64,000 nt of DNA from Hyphomonadaceae bacterium. Lineage in GTDB: Bacteria; Pseudomonadota; Alphaproteobacteria; Caulobacterales; Hyphomonadaceae. Positions 1 through 9,091 of this stretch are shown piece by piece (position 1 is the stretch's first letter; the number at the start of each line of letters is the position of its first letter). Position numbers and translations under genes: made by a program. The stretch covers positions 62,001-126,000 of the forward strand of contig JALHLU010000001.1 of NCBI GenBank assembly GCA_022844345.1, read 5' to 3'. A model generated the notes under the pieces. The model saw only the letters and a list, made by a program, of their open reading frames with translations, did not search any database and was not told where the DNA came from.

Positions 1-60
1 GGCAACGTCGTGCGCCTGCTGAAGGCGGCCGAGGACTACAAGGCGGGCCTGGGGAAGTAG
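1..60 (+). CDS. C-terminal end of a truncated gene, unrecognised
   Basis: An open frame runs in from the left edge and ends at TAG, giving 19 residues that finish KAGLGK. The codons have the high third-position GC of the neighbours, so this is probably the true end of a gene that starts outside the window. It is too short to assign a family. It converges on the TauE/SafE gene, with only 19 bases between the two stop codons. Confidence 0.6.
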   Translation, partial: GNVVRLLKAAEDYKAGLGK

Positions 61-79
61 TCGCCGGGGCCCACGGGCC

Positions 80-955
80 CTACCCCAATCCCGGTATCAG
101 ATCCTTCAGCATGAACGCGGCCGTGAACAGCAGATAGCCGCCAAACACCCGTTTCAGTTTCACCGGGTCAAGCTTGTGCGCCGCCGCCGCCCCCAGCGGC
201 GCGGTCCAGATGCTCATCGCCGTGATCGCTGCAAGCGCAATCACGTTCACAAAGCCGACCGAGCCCGCCGGCAAACCGCTCTGCCCGAAGCCGGCGATCA
301 TGCTTCCGATCGCGCCGGGGACCGCGATAATCGTGCCGAAGCCCGCTGCGGTCGCCACGGCGCGGTGCATGTTGACGCCGCTCATCGTCATGATCAGCAC
401 GGCCGGCGTGCCCCCGCCAATGCCAAGCAGTGAGGAGAATGCGCCAAGCCCCGACCCCAGGGCCGCCCGCGCGGGTCCTTTCGGCATGTTCTCTTCCGTC
501 TTCACCTTGCGGCCGAGTATCTGGAAGACGAACTGCAGCCCGAGCGGAATGAGAAAAATCCCAAACGCGATTTTCAGCTGGCTGCCGTCCATGAAGCTCG
601 TCAGCACGACGCCGGCGATCACGCCCGCCACCACCCAGGGCAGCCACCCCTTGAGAATGTTCCAGTCCACCGCCCCGCGCTTGGCGTGCGCCTGAACGGA
701 CCGCAGCGACGTGAAGAAGATCGTGGCGAGCGAAGTTCCGATGGCCACGTGCATGATGTGCTCGTCCCCGCCATCGTGCGGCAACACGGTCAGCACCGCG
801 GCCAGCGCCGGCACGACAACGAAGCCGCCGCCGATGCCGAACATGCCGGCAACGAAGCCGGCAAACAGGCCGGCCACCAGCATGGAGGCCACCAGCAACC
901 CGTATTGCTGGATCGCCACGCCGAACCAGTCTGCCTGAAAGGCTATCTCGCCCAT
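80..955 (-). CDS. TauE/SafE family sulfite/organosulfonate exporter-like permease
   Basis: Integral inner-membrane protein of 291 residues with about eight hydrophobic segments. The N-terminal half carries the glycine-rich FVAGMFGIGGGFVVVP segment and the second half repeats it as SSLLGIGGGTPAVLI. This internal duplication is the hallmark of the TauE/SafE (DUF81) family, which moves anions such as sulfite, sulfoacetate or related compounds. I chose the ATG at 955 because the 65 residues upstream in the ORF track are arginine-rich shadow sequence and the membrane part begins just after MGEIAFQADW. The gene stands alone, with no sulfur-metabolism neighbour to fix its substrate. Confidence 0.9.
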   Translation of the reverse strand: MGEIAFQADWFGVAIQQYGLLVASMLVAGLFAGFVAGMFGIGGGFVVVPALAAVLTVLPHDGGDEHIMHVAIGTSLATIFFTSLRSVQAHAKRGAVDWNILKGWLPWVVAGVIAGVVLTSFMDGSQLKIAFGIFLIPLGLQFVFQILGRKVKTEENMPKGPARAALGSGLGAFSSLLGIGGGTPAVLIMTMSGVNMHRAVATAAGFGTIIAVPGAIGSMIAGFGQSGLPAGSVGFVNVIALAAITAMSIWTAPLGAAAAHKLDPVKLKRVFGGYLLFTAAFMLKDLIPGLG

Positions 956-1171
956 GTCGTTAAGCGCCACTCGGGGTACGTCCAGCTGCGTCGGATCAGG
1001 AGGTCTATGAGACCGGCATGCGCACCGGCGAGAGAGGGAGCAAGGCCGGCGGCTCCCCACAGCCGCCGAACCCTCCCCGGCGCCGCGTATTGCAGCGCCA
1101 GCGCCCAGATGGCGCCCACACAGGGGAATGCGCGCCCCTGCGTGGGCCACCTTTCCGGGTTTGGGCGCCGC

Positions 1172-3898
1172 CTAGAAGGTCTGCTTGGCGCGGACGTAGT
1201 AGAACCCGCCCTGCCAGTCGACGATCGAGTCGGAACGATAGATGCGTCCGTTGGTCGTTTCCTGGAGATAGGGGTTGCCTTCGGCCGGATAGGTGTCGAG
1301 CACGTTGCGTGCGCCGATGGCGATCGCCAGGTCGTCCGTCACGTCCCAGCCGAACTCGATGTCGAACAGCACTTCAGCGGGCATCTCCTGCTTGGCGAGG
1401 CCTTGCGGATAGGCTGTCGGTGGCCGGTTGTTCAACGGATCGTCTGCATCGGTGCGGCAAGTGAAGCCATCCGTGCCGGTGCCGGTGAGGCAGTTCGACA
1501 CAGTGTAGTCACCCGTGTAGTTCGCCCGCGCCATGAATGTGAAGTCGCCAAGCCTGTGCGTGGCCGAGAACACGCCTCTAAGTTCGGGCGCGGCGTTCTC
1601 GAAGTCAAACACGTCTTCCTCGAAGAACAGGTTGGCGATGTTCACCTGCTCGATCGAGAACTTGTTGTAGTTGAGGCTGGTGGTGAACATCGTCGAGCCG
1701 AACTCGCCCCAGTCAGCATCATAAGTGACGACCAGATCGACGCCTTCGGTCTTCGAGTCGAACGCGTTCTGGAAGAAGTTCACGCCGCCGATGGTGTCAG
1801 CGCCGGGAACGCCCGCAGCCAGCAACGCCGTCCGGATCGCCGGGGTCACGTTGATGGTGGCGGTGGCGTAGAACTGATCCTCGAGGTCGATCTGGTAGAA
1901 GTCCAGCGTCACATCGAGCGGACCGAAGCTGCCGGTGGCGCCCAGCGAGTAGTTGGTGGACTTTTCAGGCTGCAGTTCTTCCGCGCCGAGGAATTGCGAC
2001 ACGGGGTTGGTTGCCGGGAAGAGACCCACGGCCACCGGCTCGCCCGCCGGAAAGCGCGTCGAGACGTTGATTGTGGACAGCTGGCCGGGCGTCGGCGCCC
2101 GGAAGCCGGTGCCAACCGAACCGCGGATGTTGATGTCCGGCGTCAGCGAATAGCGGCCCGACAGCTTGTAGTCGAACGTCTCACCGAAGTCGGAGTAATT
2201 TTCGAACCGCAGTGCGAGGTTGAGGAACAGCTCCTCGGTGACGTCGGACGCAAAATCGACATACGCCGCATAGCTGTCCCGGTTGAGCGAGCCCGAATAG
2301 GCCGGGTTGTTGCCCGGGAAGCCGTCAGAACCAACCGCGAGCTGCGTGTAGACCGGGTCAGACGCGGTCTGGCAGTTGAGGTTTGTCATGCCGACCGCGA
2401 GCCCCGCCGTCGTGGCAGTACGTGCGCCAACAGTCGTTTCGTTCGAGCAGAAGTTCCACGGGTCCTGCAGGGCGTAGGGCCCGGCGATCCACGAGGTTTC
2501 TTCACCTGGAACGATCTCATAGCCCTCGTCGCGGTATTCTGCGCCGAAACCGATATCGAGCGGATTGGCGAAGAAGGCGACCGGCACGGTGTAGACGAAG
2601 TCGGCGTTGAGCGCGAACTCGTCGGAGATCAGATCACCCGGATGGAATTCGGTTGGCGAGACGTTGCCAAGCGACGGGTTCACCGTGTTCCACAGCGTAT
2701 AGTAGATCGTGTCCTTCCCGTAGCGACCCGTGAAGTCATAGGAAAAATTCTCCGCGAAATCGCCCCTGATGCCGCCGGTGAACGAATAGTCCACGACATT
2801 GCCGCCGAAGCGGGGGGTGCGCCCAGCCGGGTAGTTGGTGAGGTACTGGAAGATCGAGCCGCTCTGCGTACGGATTCGCGACGTGTTGATGGAGGCGACA
2901 GGGCTGCGATAGTTGAAGTCGCCGTCCGACGTCGAGTTCGAGTAGTTGGCGAAGCCGTAAAGCTCCATCGTGTCGCTCAGCTTGTAGCCGGCGTTGACGA
3001 ACATCCGGAAGGCTTCGGATTCCGGCTGGCCCCAGATCTGGACGTTCGATGAATCGAAGTCCTCGCCCGATCCGAACAGGTAGGCGTATTGCGGGTTTGC
3101 GACGAGATATTCGGCGACGCTGAAGGAACCCTGCTGCCAGTTCACGCCATTGGTGTTGCCGCGCTGGATGTCCCACTGCATACCGCGATTGGTCGGCTGC
3201 GCGCTCGTGCCTTCGACGCTGATGTTGACGAAGCCGTTCTCGCCCAGCGCAAGGCCGAGGTTCGCGGCGATCAGCAAGTCCTCGCCGTCGTCTTCGTAAT
3301 AGGAGCCCGCCTGGAACTGGATTTCGCCGCCTTCAGGCGCATCCTTCAGGATGAAGTTCATGACGCCGGCAATGGCGTCCGATCCGTACTGGGCTGCCGC
3401 GCCGTCGCGCAGGACTTCGATCGCCTTGATCGCGGATGCCGGGATGGTTGCCACGTCAGGCCCCTGCGTGCCTGAGCCGCCGATGGAGACCAGCGCCGCG
3501 CGATGGCGCCGCTTCGAGTTCACCAGAACCAGCGTCTTGTCAGAGGCTAGGCCCCGCAGCGCGGCCGGCCGAATGAAGGTCGCGCCGTCTGAGATCGGCT
3601 GACGCGCGATCGTGTAGGACGGAACCAGCGTCTTGAGAATGTCGTTGGTGTCAGTGAACGAAATGTCCTCGATCGCCTCCGCCGTCAGCACATCCACGGG
3701 TACAGCTGAATCCGCAACGCTCCTGCCGGTCCGCGTGCCGGTGACGATGATGATGTCTTCCTTTCCGGGCGGCTGTTCAGCCGCATCCGCCGGTGGAAGC
3801 TCCGGCCCGCTCTGCGCTTGCGCTGCTCCGGCCCCTGTAAGCGCGGCTCCCGCCACCGCCACACACATCAGCCCGTGATAAAGAAGTCTGTTTCTCAT
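1172..3898 (-). CDS. TonB-dependent outer-membrane receptor
   Basis: Protein of 908 residues. It has a signal peptide ending near AQAQS at residue 28, then a TonB-box-like segment (DIIIVTGTRT), a plug domain containing LRDGAAAQYGSDAIAGV and a long beta-barrel ending in the aromatic C-terminus RAKQTF. The family imports siderophores, cobalamin, oligosaccharides or peptides across the outer membrane using TonB-ExbBD energy. The plug is of the type common in Caulobacterales and sphingomonads, where such receptors are numerous; the substrate cannot be read from sequence. I chose the start at MRNRLLYHG because it begins the signal peptide; the ORF-track extension is hydrophilic. It diverges from a secreted protein gene across a 626-base intergenic region. 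Confidence 0.93.
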   Translation of the reverse strand: MRNRLLYHGLMCVAVAGAALTGAGAAQAQSGPELPPADAAEQPPGKEDIIIVTGTRTGRSVADSAVPVDVLTAEAIEDISFTDTNDILKTLVPSYTIARQPISDGATFIRPAALRGLASDKTLVLVNSKRRHRAALVSIGGSGTQGPDVATIPASAIKAIEVLRDGAAAQYGSDAIAGVMNFILKDAPEGGEIQFQAGSYYEDDGEDLLIAANLGLALGENGFVNISVEGTSAQPTNRGMQWDIQRGNTNGVNWQQGSFSVAEYLVANPQYAYLFGSGEDFDSSNVQIWGQPESEAFRMFVNAGYKLSDTMELYGFANYSNSTSDGDFNYRSPVASINTSRIRTQSGSIFQYLTNYPAGRTPRFGGNVVDYSFTGGIRGDFAENFSYDFTGRYGKDTIYYTLWNTVNPSLGNVSPTEFHPGDLISDEFALNADFVYTVPVAFFANPLDIGFGAEYRDEGYEIVPGEETSWIAGPYALQDPWNFCSNETTVGARTATTAGLAVGMTNLNCQTASDPVYTQLAVGSDGFPGNNPAYSGSLNRDSYAAYVDFASDVTEELFLNLALRFENYSDFGETFDYKLSGRYSLTPDINIRGSVGTGFRAPTPGQLSTINVSTRFPAGEPVAVGLFPATNPVSQFLGAEELQPEKSTNYSLGATGSFGPLDVTLDFYQIDLEDQFYATATINVTPAIRTALLAAGVPGADTIGGVNFFQNAFDSKTEGVDLVVTYDADWGEFGSTMFTTSLNYNKFSIEQVNIANLFFEEDVFDFENAAPELRGVFSATHRLGDFTFMARANYTGDYTVSNCLTGTGTDGFTCRTDADDPLNNRPPTAYPQGLAKQEMPAEVLFDIEFGWDVTDDLAIAIGARNVLDTYPAEGNPYLQETTNGRIYRSDSIVDWQGGFYYVRAKQTF

Positions 3899-4524
3899 GA
3901 TGGTCCCCGTTTGTGTCCTGCTCTCCTCTGTTTCCGTCCCCGGACTTTTTTGACGCGCGTGTTCTTGTCGGTCTGATGAGGCCAATGCTGCGTGCACGGG
4001 TACAGCCGAACCCGACTTGCAGCGGGCAAAAACCTGACGATGTCTGAATGGAAGGCGCCCCGATTCCGGAGGCGCAACGGTAGTCAGGGCGGAGCTGCGA
4101 ATGCAGCCGCCCGATGCGAATTTTTCCTATCGCGTTTCAGCATTATGACAGCGCCGACGCACTGCGCTACGCGCACGTCACGTTTGCGTGCACATCAGTT
4201 CGTTTTGATGGTGTTGCTGATGAGCGCTTGGGCGCACATGCACAACGTAACGACAACCAGCCTGCGCCAACATCGCCGCCAGAGGGCATTTGCGCGTTTC
4301 CTGCGCGCTCTTGCTGAATGGTCGATCAGGATTCTTCGCCGCCGCCCGACGTTCGCGATACACTGTAGCAGCGATATGCACGTCTGCATGCGAAGCTGCC
4401 CAGCGAAGCATCAGGTTAGCAGCAGCAAGGCAGGCGCGAGATACGCCGAGAGAGGCCTAGCTTCGCACTTCACCTTGGCGCAGGCCCAGCGTAGCGTCTG
4501 AGCCACGACAGGGAGACGACCCGA
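3899..4524. other. Long divergent intergenic region without a convincing gene
   Basis: This 626-base stretch separates the TonB receptor (minus) from the secreted protein at 4525 (plus). ORFs in it are arginine/histidine-rich and I judge them spurious. It is less GC-rich than the genes and has recurring TGCGTGCAC- and GCGCAC-like words near 3990, 4190 and 4230, which could be half-sites for a regulator. It should hold promoters for both genes and a long 5' leader. I could not define a -35/-10 pair with confidence. Confidence 0.4.
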
Positions 4525-5505
4525 ATGATGCGTTTGCTTACCCGACGTGCGCTCATCGCGCTTGTTGCGGGCCTCGTGCTGGCTCCGGCCGCATTCGCAC
4601 AGGCTTACCAGCCGCCGCGCACGCCTGATGGCAAGCCGGATCTGCAGGGCATGTGGACGAATTCCAGCATCACCACGCTGGAGCGCACCAACCCCTCCCT
4701 GCCCCTCGTGCTGAATGACGAACAGCGGGCCTCGCTGGAAGGCCAGCGCCAGCAGCAGGAAGTTTCCGCCAACAGTCCCACCAATCCCGAAGTTGGCGCG
4801 CCCACGCCTGGCGGCGCAATTGGCGGCTACAACGCCTTCTGGCTGGATCGCGGCATGCGCGTTGGCGTGATCAACGGCGAGGCGCGCTCGTCCTGGATCA
4901 CTGACCCGCCGAATGGAAAGATGCCGGTCTCTGAACAAGGCAAGGCCCGCATCGCCGAGATCATGAAAACACGCAACGAGGATGGGCCAGAAGGCATGAA
5001 CCCCGCCGACCGATGCCTCATCGGCTCGCGCGGCTCGGGCGGGCCGCCCATGCTGAACAACATCTACAACAACACCTACCAGATCGTGCAGACCGCCGAC
5101 CATGTGATGATCGACGTTGAGATGATGCACGACGCCCGCATCATCCGCCTCGGCCAGACGCACAAGCCAGAGCCGGTGAAACAGTGGCTGGGCGACTCGA
5201 TCGGCCACTGGGATGGCGACACGCTGGTCATCGTCACGCGCAACTGGATCCGCTGGCACGGCGACTATGAGCCCATCTTCCTGTCGGAGCAGGCCACCGT
5301 CACCGAACGCTTCACCCGTACCGGCCCGGACGAACTCACCTACGCCTTCGAGGTCGATGATCCCGGCTTCTATACCCAGACGTGGAAGGGCGAGATGCTG
5401 TTCACCACCTCGCCCGGCGATGTCTTCGAGTTCGCCTGCCACGAAGGCAACCACGCCCTCGAAGGCATCCTGCGCGGCGCGCGCTATCTGGAACGAACGA
5501 AATAG
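4525..5505 (+). CDS. Secreted protein of unnamed family (paralogue 1 of 3)
   Basis: Protein of 326 residues with a clear signal peptide (MMRLLTRRALIALVAGLVLAPAAFAQ), so exported to the periplasm or beyond. After the signal comes PDGKPDLQGMWTNSS. The central and C-terminal blocks contain SSWITDPPNGKMP, NNTYQIVQTADHVMI, LGDSIGHWDGDTLVIVT and FACHEGNHALEGIL. The same blocks recur in the products at 26561-27607 and 56608-57786. I recognise this as a recurrent secreted family in alphaproteobacteria and acidobacteria but know no established function. Conserved His, Cys and Asp residues make a metal site conceivable. ATGATG at the start leaves two equivalent starts; GGGAGA upstream can serve as the ribosome site. 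Confidence 0.85.
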   Translation: MMRLLTRRALIALVAGLVLAPAAFAQAYQPPRTPDGKPDLQGMWTNSSITTLERTNPSLPLVLNDEQRASLEGQRQQQEVSANSPTNPEVGAPTPGGAIGGYNAFWLDRGMRVGVINGEARSSWITDPPNGKMPVSEQGKARIAEIMKTRNEDGPEGMNPADRCLIGSRGSGGPPMLNNIYNNTYQIVQTADHVMIDVEMMHDARIIRLGQTHKPEPVKQWLGDSIGHWDGDTLVIVTRNWIRWHGDYEPIFLSEQATVTERFTRTGPDELTYAFEVDDPGFYTQTWKGEMLFTTSPGDVFEFACHEGNHALEGILRGARYLERTK

Positions 5506-5543
5506 CCGGGACCGCCGCGTTCTCGCCCGGCAGCCGCCAGATC

Positions 5544-6950
5544 CTACTTCACGTAGGCCCGCACGACCGCATCAAGAAAATCGCGGCCTTCATACAGCGA
5601 CTGCACGCGCAGCTTCTCGTTGAGACCGTGCGCGTTGGTCTCACCGCTCTTGGAGAACATGCCGCTCAGGCCATAGGTCGGGATGCCGGCATTCATCAGG
5701 AAGCGGCCGTCAGTCGCCCCCGCGATCATCACGGGCGCAACCGGAACGCCGGGCCACATCTTCGCGGCCTGCGCCTTCACCGGTCCCATGATCTCGTCGG
5801 TCAGCGGCGGCGCGGACGATCCCTCACGGCGGCGTACGATGGCGACCTTCACGTTTGGATCGCCTATCGCCTGCTCCAGCGTCTCCTTCACCTGCTCGGG
5901 CGTCGTGCCCTGCATCACGCGGCAGGACAGCGTCGTCTTCGCGCGCTGCGGCAAGGCGTTGGGCGCATGTCCCGCTTCCAGTTGCGTCGCCACGCAGGTC
6001 GTGTGCAGCGACGCGTTGTAGGTCGGATCGGCCAACAGCACCGCGAGCCCCGCCGGGTCATCGGGGTTCTTCGCCACAGCCGACATCGCCTTGCCGATAT
6101 CGCCGCCCAGGATCGGCCCCGTGATGCGGAAGTATTCGCGCGTCACCGGCGTCACCTGCACCGGGAAAGACAGCGTCGACACTTTCTTCGTCGCCGCCAT
6201 CAGCTGGTAGATCGCATTGTCCGGTGTCGGCCGCGAGGAATGCCCGCCCGGATTTGTGGCCTCGAGTTCGAACACCTGGTGGATTTTCTCGCCCGCCTGG
6301 ATCTGCAGCACCAGAGCCTTGCCATCATCCGACAGCAACCCGCCGGCGCCCTCGTTGAGCGCAAAGGCGACATCGAACCATGCCTTGTGGTTCTTCAGGA
6401 TATAGTCGATGCCGTTGATGCGGTTGGAGGTCTCCTCCCCGCACGTCAGCGCCATCACAAGATCACGCGACGGCTTGAAGCCGGCTTCCTGCTTCAGGCG
6501 GATCATCATGTCGAGCCACACGGCCGCCTGACCCTTCATATCGGCAGTGCCCCGGCCATAGAAATAGCCGTTCTCCTCGAACAGCGTGAAGGGATCGCGC
6601 TCCCAGTCCGCGCGGCGCGCATCGACCACATCGATATGGCCCATCAGCAGCACGCCCTTTTTGGCAGGGTTTGCCGCACGAATCCTGGCGACGATGTTGC
6701 CGTCATCCGGCCGGTCCGGCGGAATGATCACCTCGTAGTCGCCGGCAGCAAAGCCGGCCGCCTTCAGCCGCGCTTCCGCCGCACGCACGACCTTGGTGCA
6801 GGAGCCCGTGGTGGGGGAGGAGTCGATCTCGACCATCTCCTCATAGATGGCGCGGAAAGCCGCCCGGCCTGAATCAGCGGGCTGCGCCAGCGCGATCAGG
6901 GGAATCGCCGTCGCGGCCAGTATCCCCACTGAGATCAAAGTCTTGCGCAT
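5544..6950 (-). CDS. Secreted M20 family zinc metallopeptidase
   Basis: Protein of 468 residues with a signal peptide ending near LIALAQP, so probably periplasmic. The M20 signature is complete. MGHIDVVD gives the first metal His (about residue 105) and the Asp that polarises it, GRGTADMKG the bridging Asp (about 137), and TCGEET the catalytic Glu and the next metal Glu (about 172-173). A late His appears in NAHGLNE. The dimerisation domain sits between (NPGGHSSRPTPDN). The family hydrolyses dipeptides or N-acyl amino acids; secreted members resemble PM20D1-like carboxypeptidases. It converges on the secreted gene at 4525, a plausible peptide-scavenging neighbourhood. Confidence 0.92.
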   Translation of the reverse strand: MRKTLISVGILAATAIPLIALAQPADSGRAAFRAIYEEMVEIDSSPTTGSCTKVVRAAEARLKAAGFAAGDYEVIIPPDRPDDGNIVARIRAANPAKKGVLLMGHIDVVDARRADWERDPFTLFEENGYFYGRGTADMKGQAAVWLDMMIRLKQEAGFKPSRDLVMALTCGEETSNRINGIDYILKNHKAWFDVAFALNEGAGGLLSDDGKALVLQIQAGEKIHQVFELEATNPGGHSSRPTPDNAIYQLMAATKKVSTLSFPVQVTPVTREYFRITGPILGGDIGKAMSAVAKNPDDPAGLAVLLADPTYNASLHTTCVATQLEAGHAPNALPQRAKTTLSCRVMQGTTPEQVKETLEQAIGDPNVKVAIVRRREGSSAPPLTDEIMGPVKAQAAKMWPGVPVAPVMIAGATDGRFLMNAGIPTYGLSGMFSKSGETNAHGLNEKLRVQSLYEGRDFLDAVVRAYVK

Positions 6951-7046
6951 GCGTGTCTCCAGGAGGCCGCAGATTCATCGTGCCGGGCCTTCGCCCTGTT
7001 TGGCCCAAACAGCCAGCCCGCACAATCTGGCCTCAGCCAGGAGCCG

Positions 7047-7493
7047 CTATTGGGGGACGCCAAACTGGGCGAGCCGGGCATTGTACCGCCCAACCGCCGC
7101 ATGCACCGAGCCCACAATCTCCGACATGCGCGCATCGGCGAGCTTTGGCGCCACGCGGATCCGGCCCGCACTATCCTCGTAGATGAGGCCTAGACTGATC
7201 AGATGCTTGACCTTGCGGCGAACAGTCTCGCGCGGAAGACCCAGGCGATCCGAGACGAGCAGCATCGTTATCGACCCGCGCACGTCGTCCGGTGGTACAT
7301 CGACACGGGCGAGTTGCGCGACTAGCTCGGGGTCATTCAGCAAAGGACGCATCGTAGCTTCGGCAACACACACATAGATGGCCAGACTTTCCAGATCGAT
7401 GTCTGCAAGATTCCCGAGAGCGTAGAGCATGTCGAGAAACAGCTCCGCAGATGCGTAGGCTTTCGGGCGCAGGTCGGGAGGAATCTCTGACAT
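7047..7493 (-). CDS. Winged-helix transcriptional regulator
   Basis: Protein of 148 residues. The C-terminal half is a winged helix: SDRLGLPRETVRRKVKHLISLGLIYEDSAGRIRVAP places the recognition helix at ETVRRKVKHL, followed by the wing strands. The N-terminal half is helical and lacks a recognisable ligand domain. I chose the ATG at 7493 (MSEIPPDLRP) because the 34 residues upstream in the ORF track look non-coding and cover a palindromic promoter region. The regulon is unknown; the closest palindrome lies about 80 bases upstream of its own start, which suggests autoregulation. Confidence 0.75.
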   Translation of the reverse strand: MSEIPPDLRPKAYASAELFLDMLYALGNLADIDLESLAIYVCVAEATMRPLLNDPELVAQLARVDVPPDDVRGSITMLLVSDRLGLPRETVRRKVKHLISLGLIYEDSAGRIRVAPKLADARMSEIVGSVHAAVGRYNARLAQFGVPQ

Positions 7494-7575
7494 GACACGT
7501 CTCGATAAACACGATGGCGCCGTGCTTGGAAGGCGCGCCACTGCAAATACTTGGGGGACTTGATCACACTCCGGA

Positions 7576-7594
7576 TACCCAAGATGGGTACCCA
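7576..7594. promoter_or_regulatory. Candidate operator: TACCCA/TGGGTA half-site array
   Basis: The sequence reads TACCCA-AGA-TGGGTACCCA. It holds three half-sites, and the last two form a perfect 10-base palindrome. It lies between the winged-helix regulator (start at 7493) and the divergent small gene at 7674, a typical place for an autoregulatory operator. The symmetry is visible; the binding is inferred. Confidence 0.45.
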
Positions 7595-7673
7595 AATCCG
7601 ATAGGCGCCTTCACCGGTTAGCGCTTGTTGAGAGTCGAGGTCTAGAACGGACACCAGATTCAGTGGTGTCGAG

Positions 7674-8003
7674 ATGAATGAGCAAGTCGAGCCGGACCAC
7701 GCGAAAGCCGCCGATGTCATTCTGAGCTTGCGTTGCAGGTCATGCGGCAAGCGTCATCGTGTGAAGCAGTATCCGGCAGCCTCGGACGGACGGGCGGCCG
7801 AGACCTTTCTCTTTACCTGTATCGGGTGCGAAAAGACCGAAATCCGCACGCGCAAGGAAATCGTCCCGCTGGACGCAGAAGGGCGCGTCCGCGAAGACCT
7901 CACGCCCAGCAGACCCCCGTCAGCATCCCCGGAGCCGACGGCAGCATCCGGCGCTGGCTTCCATCCAGCGCCGCAACGCCAATCTCCCCTCCCAGCGAGG
8001 TGA
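7674..8003 (+). CDS. Small protein with two CxxC motifs, uncertain
   Basis: A possible 109-residue protein. The first 80 residues look genuine: CRSCG and CIGCE, about 32 residues apart, could form a zinc ribbon, and the segment VILSLRCRSCGKRHRVKQY is plausible. The last 35 residues are proline/serine-rich and overlap the 3' end of the convergent propeller gene by about 100 bases, so the tail may be a read-through of antisense sequence. I see no known family. There is no neighbour to suggest a role beyond the divergent regulator. Confidence 0.45.
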   Translation: MNEQVEPDHAKAADVILSLRCRSCGKRHRVKQYPAASDGRAAETFLFTCIGCEKTEIRTRKEIVPLDAEGRVREDLTPSRPPSASPEPTAASGAGFHPAPQRQSPLPAR

Positions 8004-8889
8004 ACGCCATCCGGTTGCGCGGCGGATCAAGCGCAATGCCGATTGCCTCCCGCAAGCCGCGCAGCACCACCGTGCGATCCAGCCGCACAGCCGGGTCGAA
8101 TCCCGGCGCCGGGTCAAGTGGAGCGCGCGAGATCGTGTTGTCGCCGCGATCGGTCCAGTAGATCATGCGCGCGGCAAGATCGAGGTCGAGATCGATCGGC
8201 TCAGGCAAGCGCGAGAACAGCGTCAGCATGTCCTGCCGGTTCGTCACGCTGGAGCCACGCGGCATGGCCATCCCGATCCGGCGGATCATTCCCTGCGAGG
8301 CGTTGTCGCCGCCCTTCTGCGTCCAGTAGACATGGCCCCTCGCCGGATCCAGCGCGACGCCAACGCACCAGCGTGTTTCGTCGCCCTTGTCGACCACGGC
8401 GTTGCCGGTCAGCACCAGCGTCTCGATCCCGGACCCATCCAGGTTGCAGCGCTTGACCGCCATTCCCTCGCGATCGGCCCAGTAGAGCTTGCCCGCCGTC
8501 TCATCGATCTTCAGCTGTTTGGGTGTGAAGGCGCCGCCTGCCGGAACGATGGTCGTCAGACCTGACCCATCCTTCTCGCACCGCATGATCGTTCCGTCGC
8601 GCTCCGCTGGCCGGCCCATGTCGGTCCAGAAGATCTGTCCCGTCGCCGTATGCACCGCGATGCCGTCGTAGATCATGCCTTGCGGCCGCGACCCGTCGGC
8701 AGGCGACTGATCGAGCAACGTCGCCATCGCCCCCGTATCCGGGTCGGCCGTGTAGACGCGGGATTGGCCCAGATAATAGAGCCGGGGTGCGGGTCCCGCA
8801 GGGGCAAGCCCTGGCACGCTTGCACACGAGGCAAGCACCGCCGATCCGGCCAGTCCCACGAAAAGCTGCCTGCGGTCCACACCCGTCAT
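7900..8889 (-). CDS. Exported YWTD-type beta-propeller protein, probable lipoprotein
   Basis: Protein of 329 residues. The N-terminus (DRRQLFVGLAGSAVLASC) combines a twin-arginine-like motif with a lipobox LASC, so it is likely exported and lipid-anchored. The body repeats the low-density-lipoprotein-receptor class B pattern: IFWTDMGRP, LYWADREGM, VYWTQKGG and IYWTDRGDN. This predicts a six-bladed propeller of the YWTD/SMP-30-like kind. Such proteins are often binding scaffolds and sometimes lactonases; no catalytic residues are obvious here. I chose the ATG at 8889 over the TTG at 8895. Confidence 0.8.
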   Translation of the reverse strand: MTGVDRRQLFVGLAGSAVLASCASVPGLAPAGPAPRLYYLGQSRVYTADPDTGAMATLLDQSPADGSRPQGMIYDGIAVHTATGQIFWTDMGRPAERDGTIMRCEKDGSGLTTIVPAGGAFTPKQLKIDETAGKLYWADREGMAVKRCNLDGSGIETLVLTGNAVVDKGDETRWCVGVALDPARGHVYWTQKGGDNASQGMIRRIGMAMPRGSSVTNRQDMLTLFSRLPEPIDLDLDLAARMIYWTDRGDNTISRAPLDPAPGFDPAVRLDRTVVLRGLREAIGIALDPPRNRMAFTSLGGEIGVAALDGSQRRMLPSAPGMLTGVCWA

Positions 8890-9091
8890 GTTCAACCCTG
8901 GTCCCGATCACCTGCCAGGCAAGCCTACCCCACTCGCCGCGCGCCGCAAATCGGTCAGGATCAGCCTGCCGCGAACGCAACGCATGACGCGGGAAGACCC
9001 GCACATGGCAAACGTCCGGATACTGAAATTTTATCCACCCTTGCGCGCGCAAGCTTGACCCGGCGCGCAAGCGCCTGAAAACGTGCTCCCA

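Noticed and set aside
686-3052. Long plus-strand ORF of 788 residues opposite the TonB receptor
   Set aside because: Arg/Val/Glu-rich shadow of the receptor gene; no signal peptide or family motif.
3992-4501. ORF of 169 residues in the long intergenic region
   Set aside because: Arg/His/Cys-rich, no ribosome site or codon bias; judged non-coding.
8090-8125. Sequence resembling a tRNA T-arm (GGGTCGAATCCCGG)
   Set aside because: Lies within the coding sequence of the YWTD propeller gene, lacks the TTC of a real T-loop and has no matching acceptor or anticodon arms.
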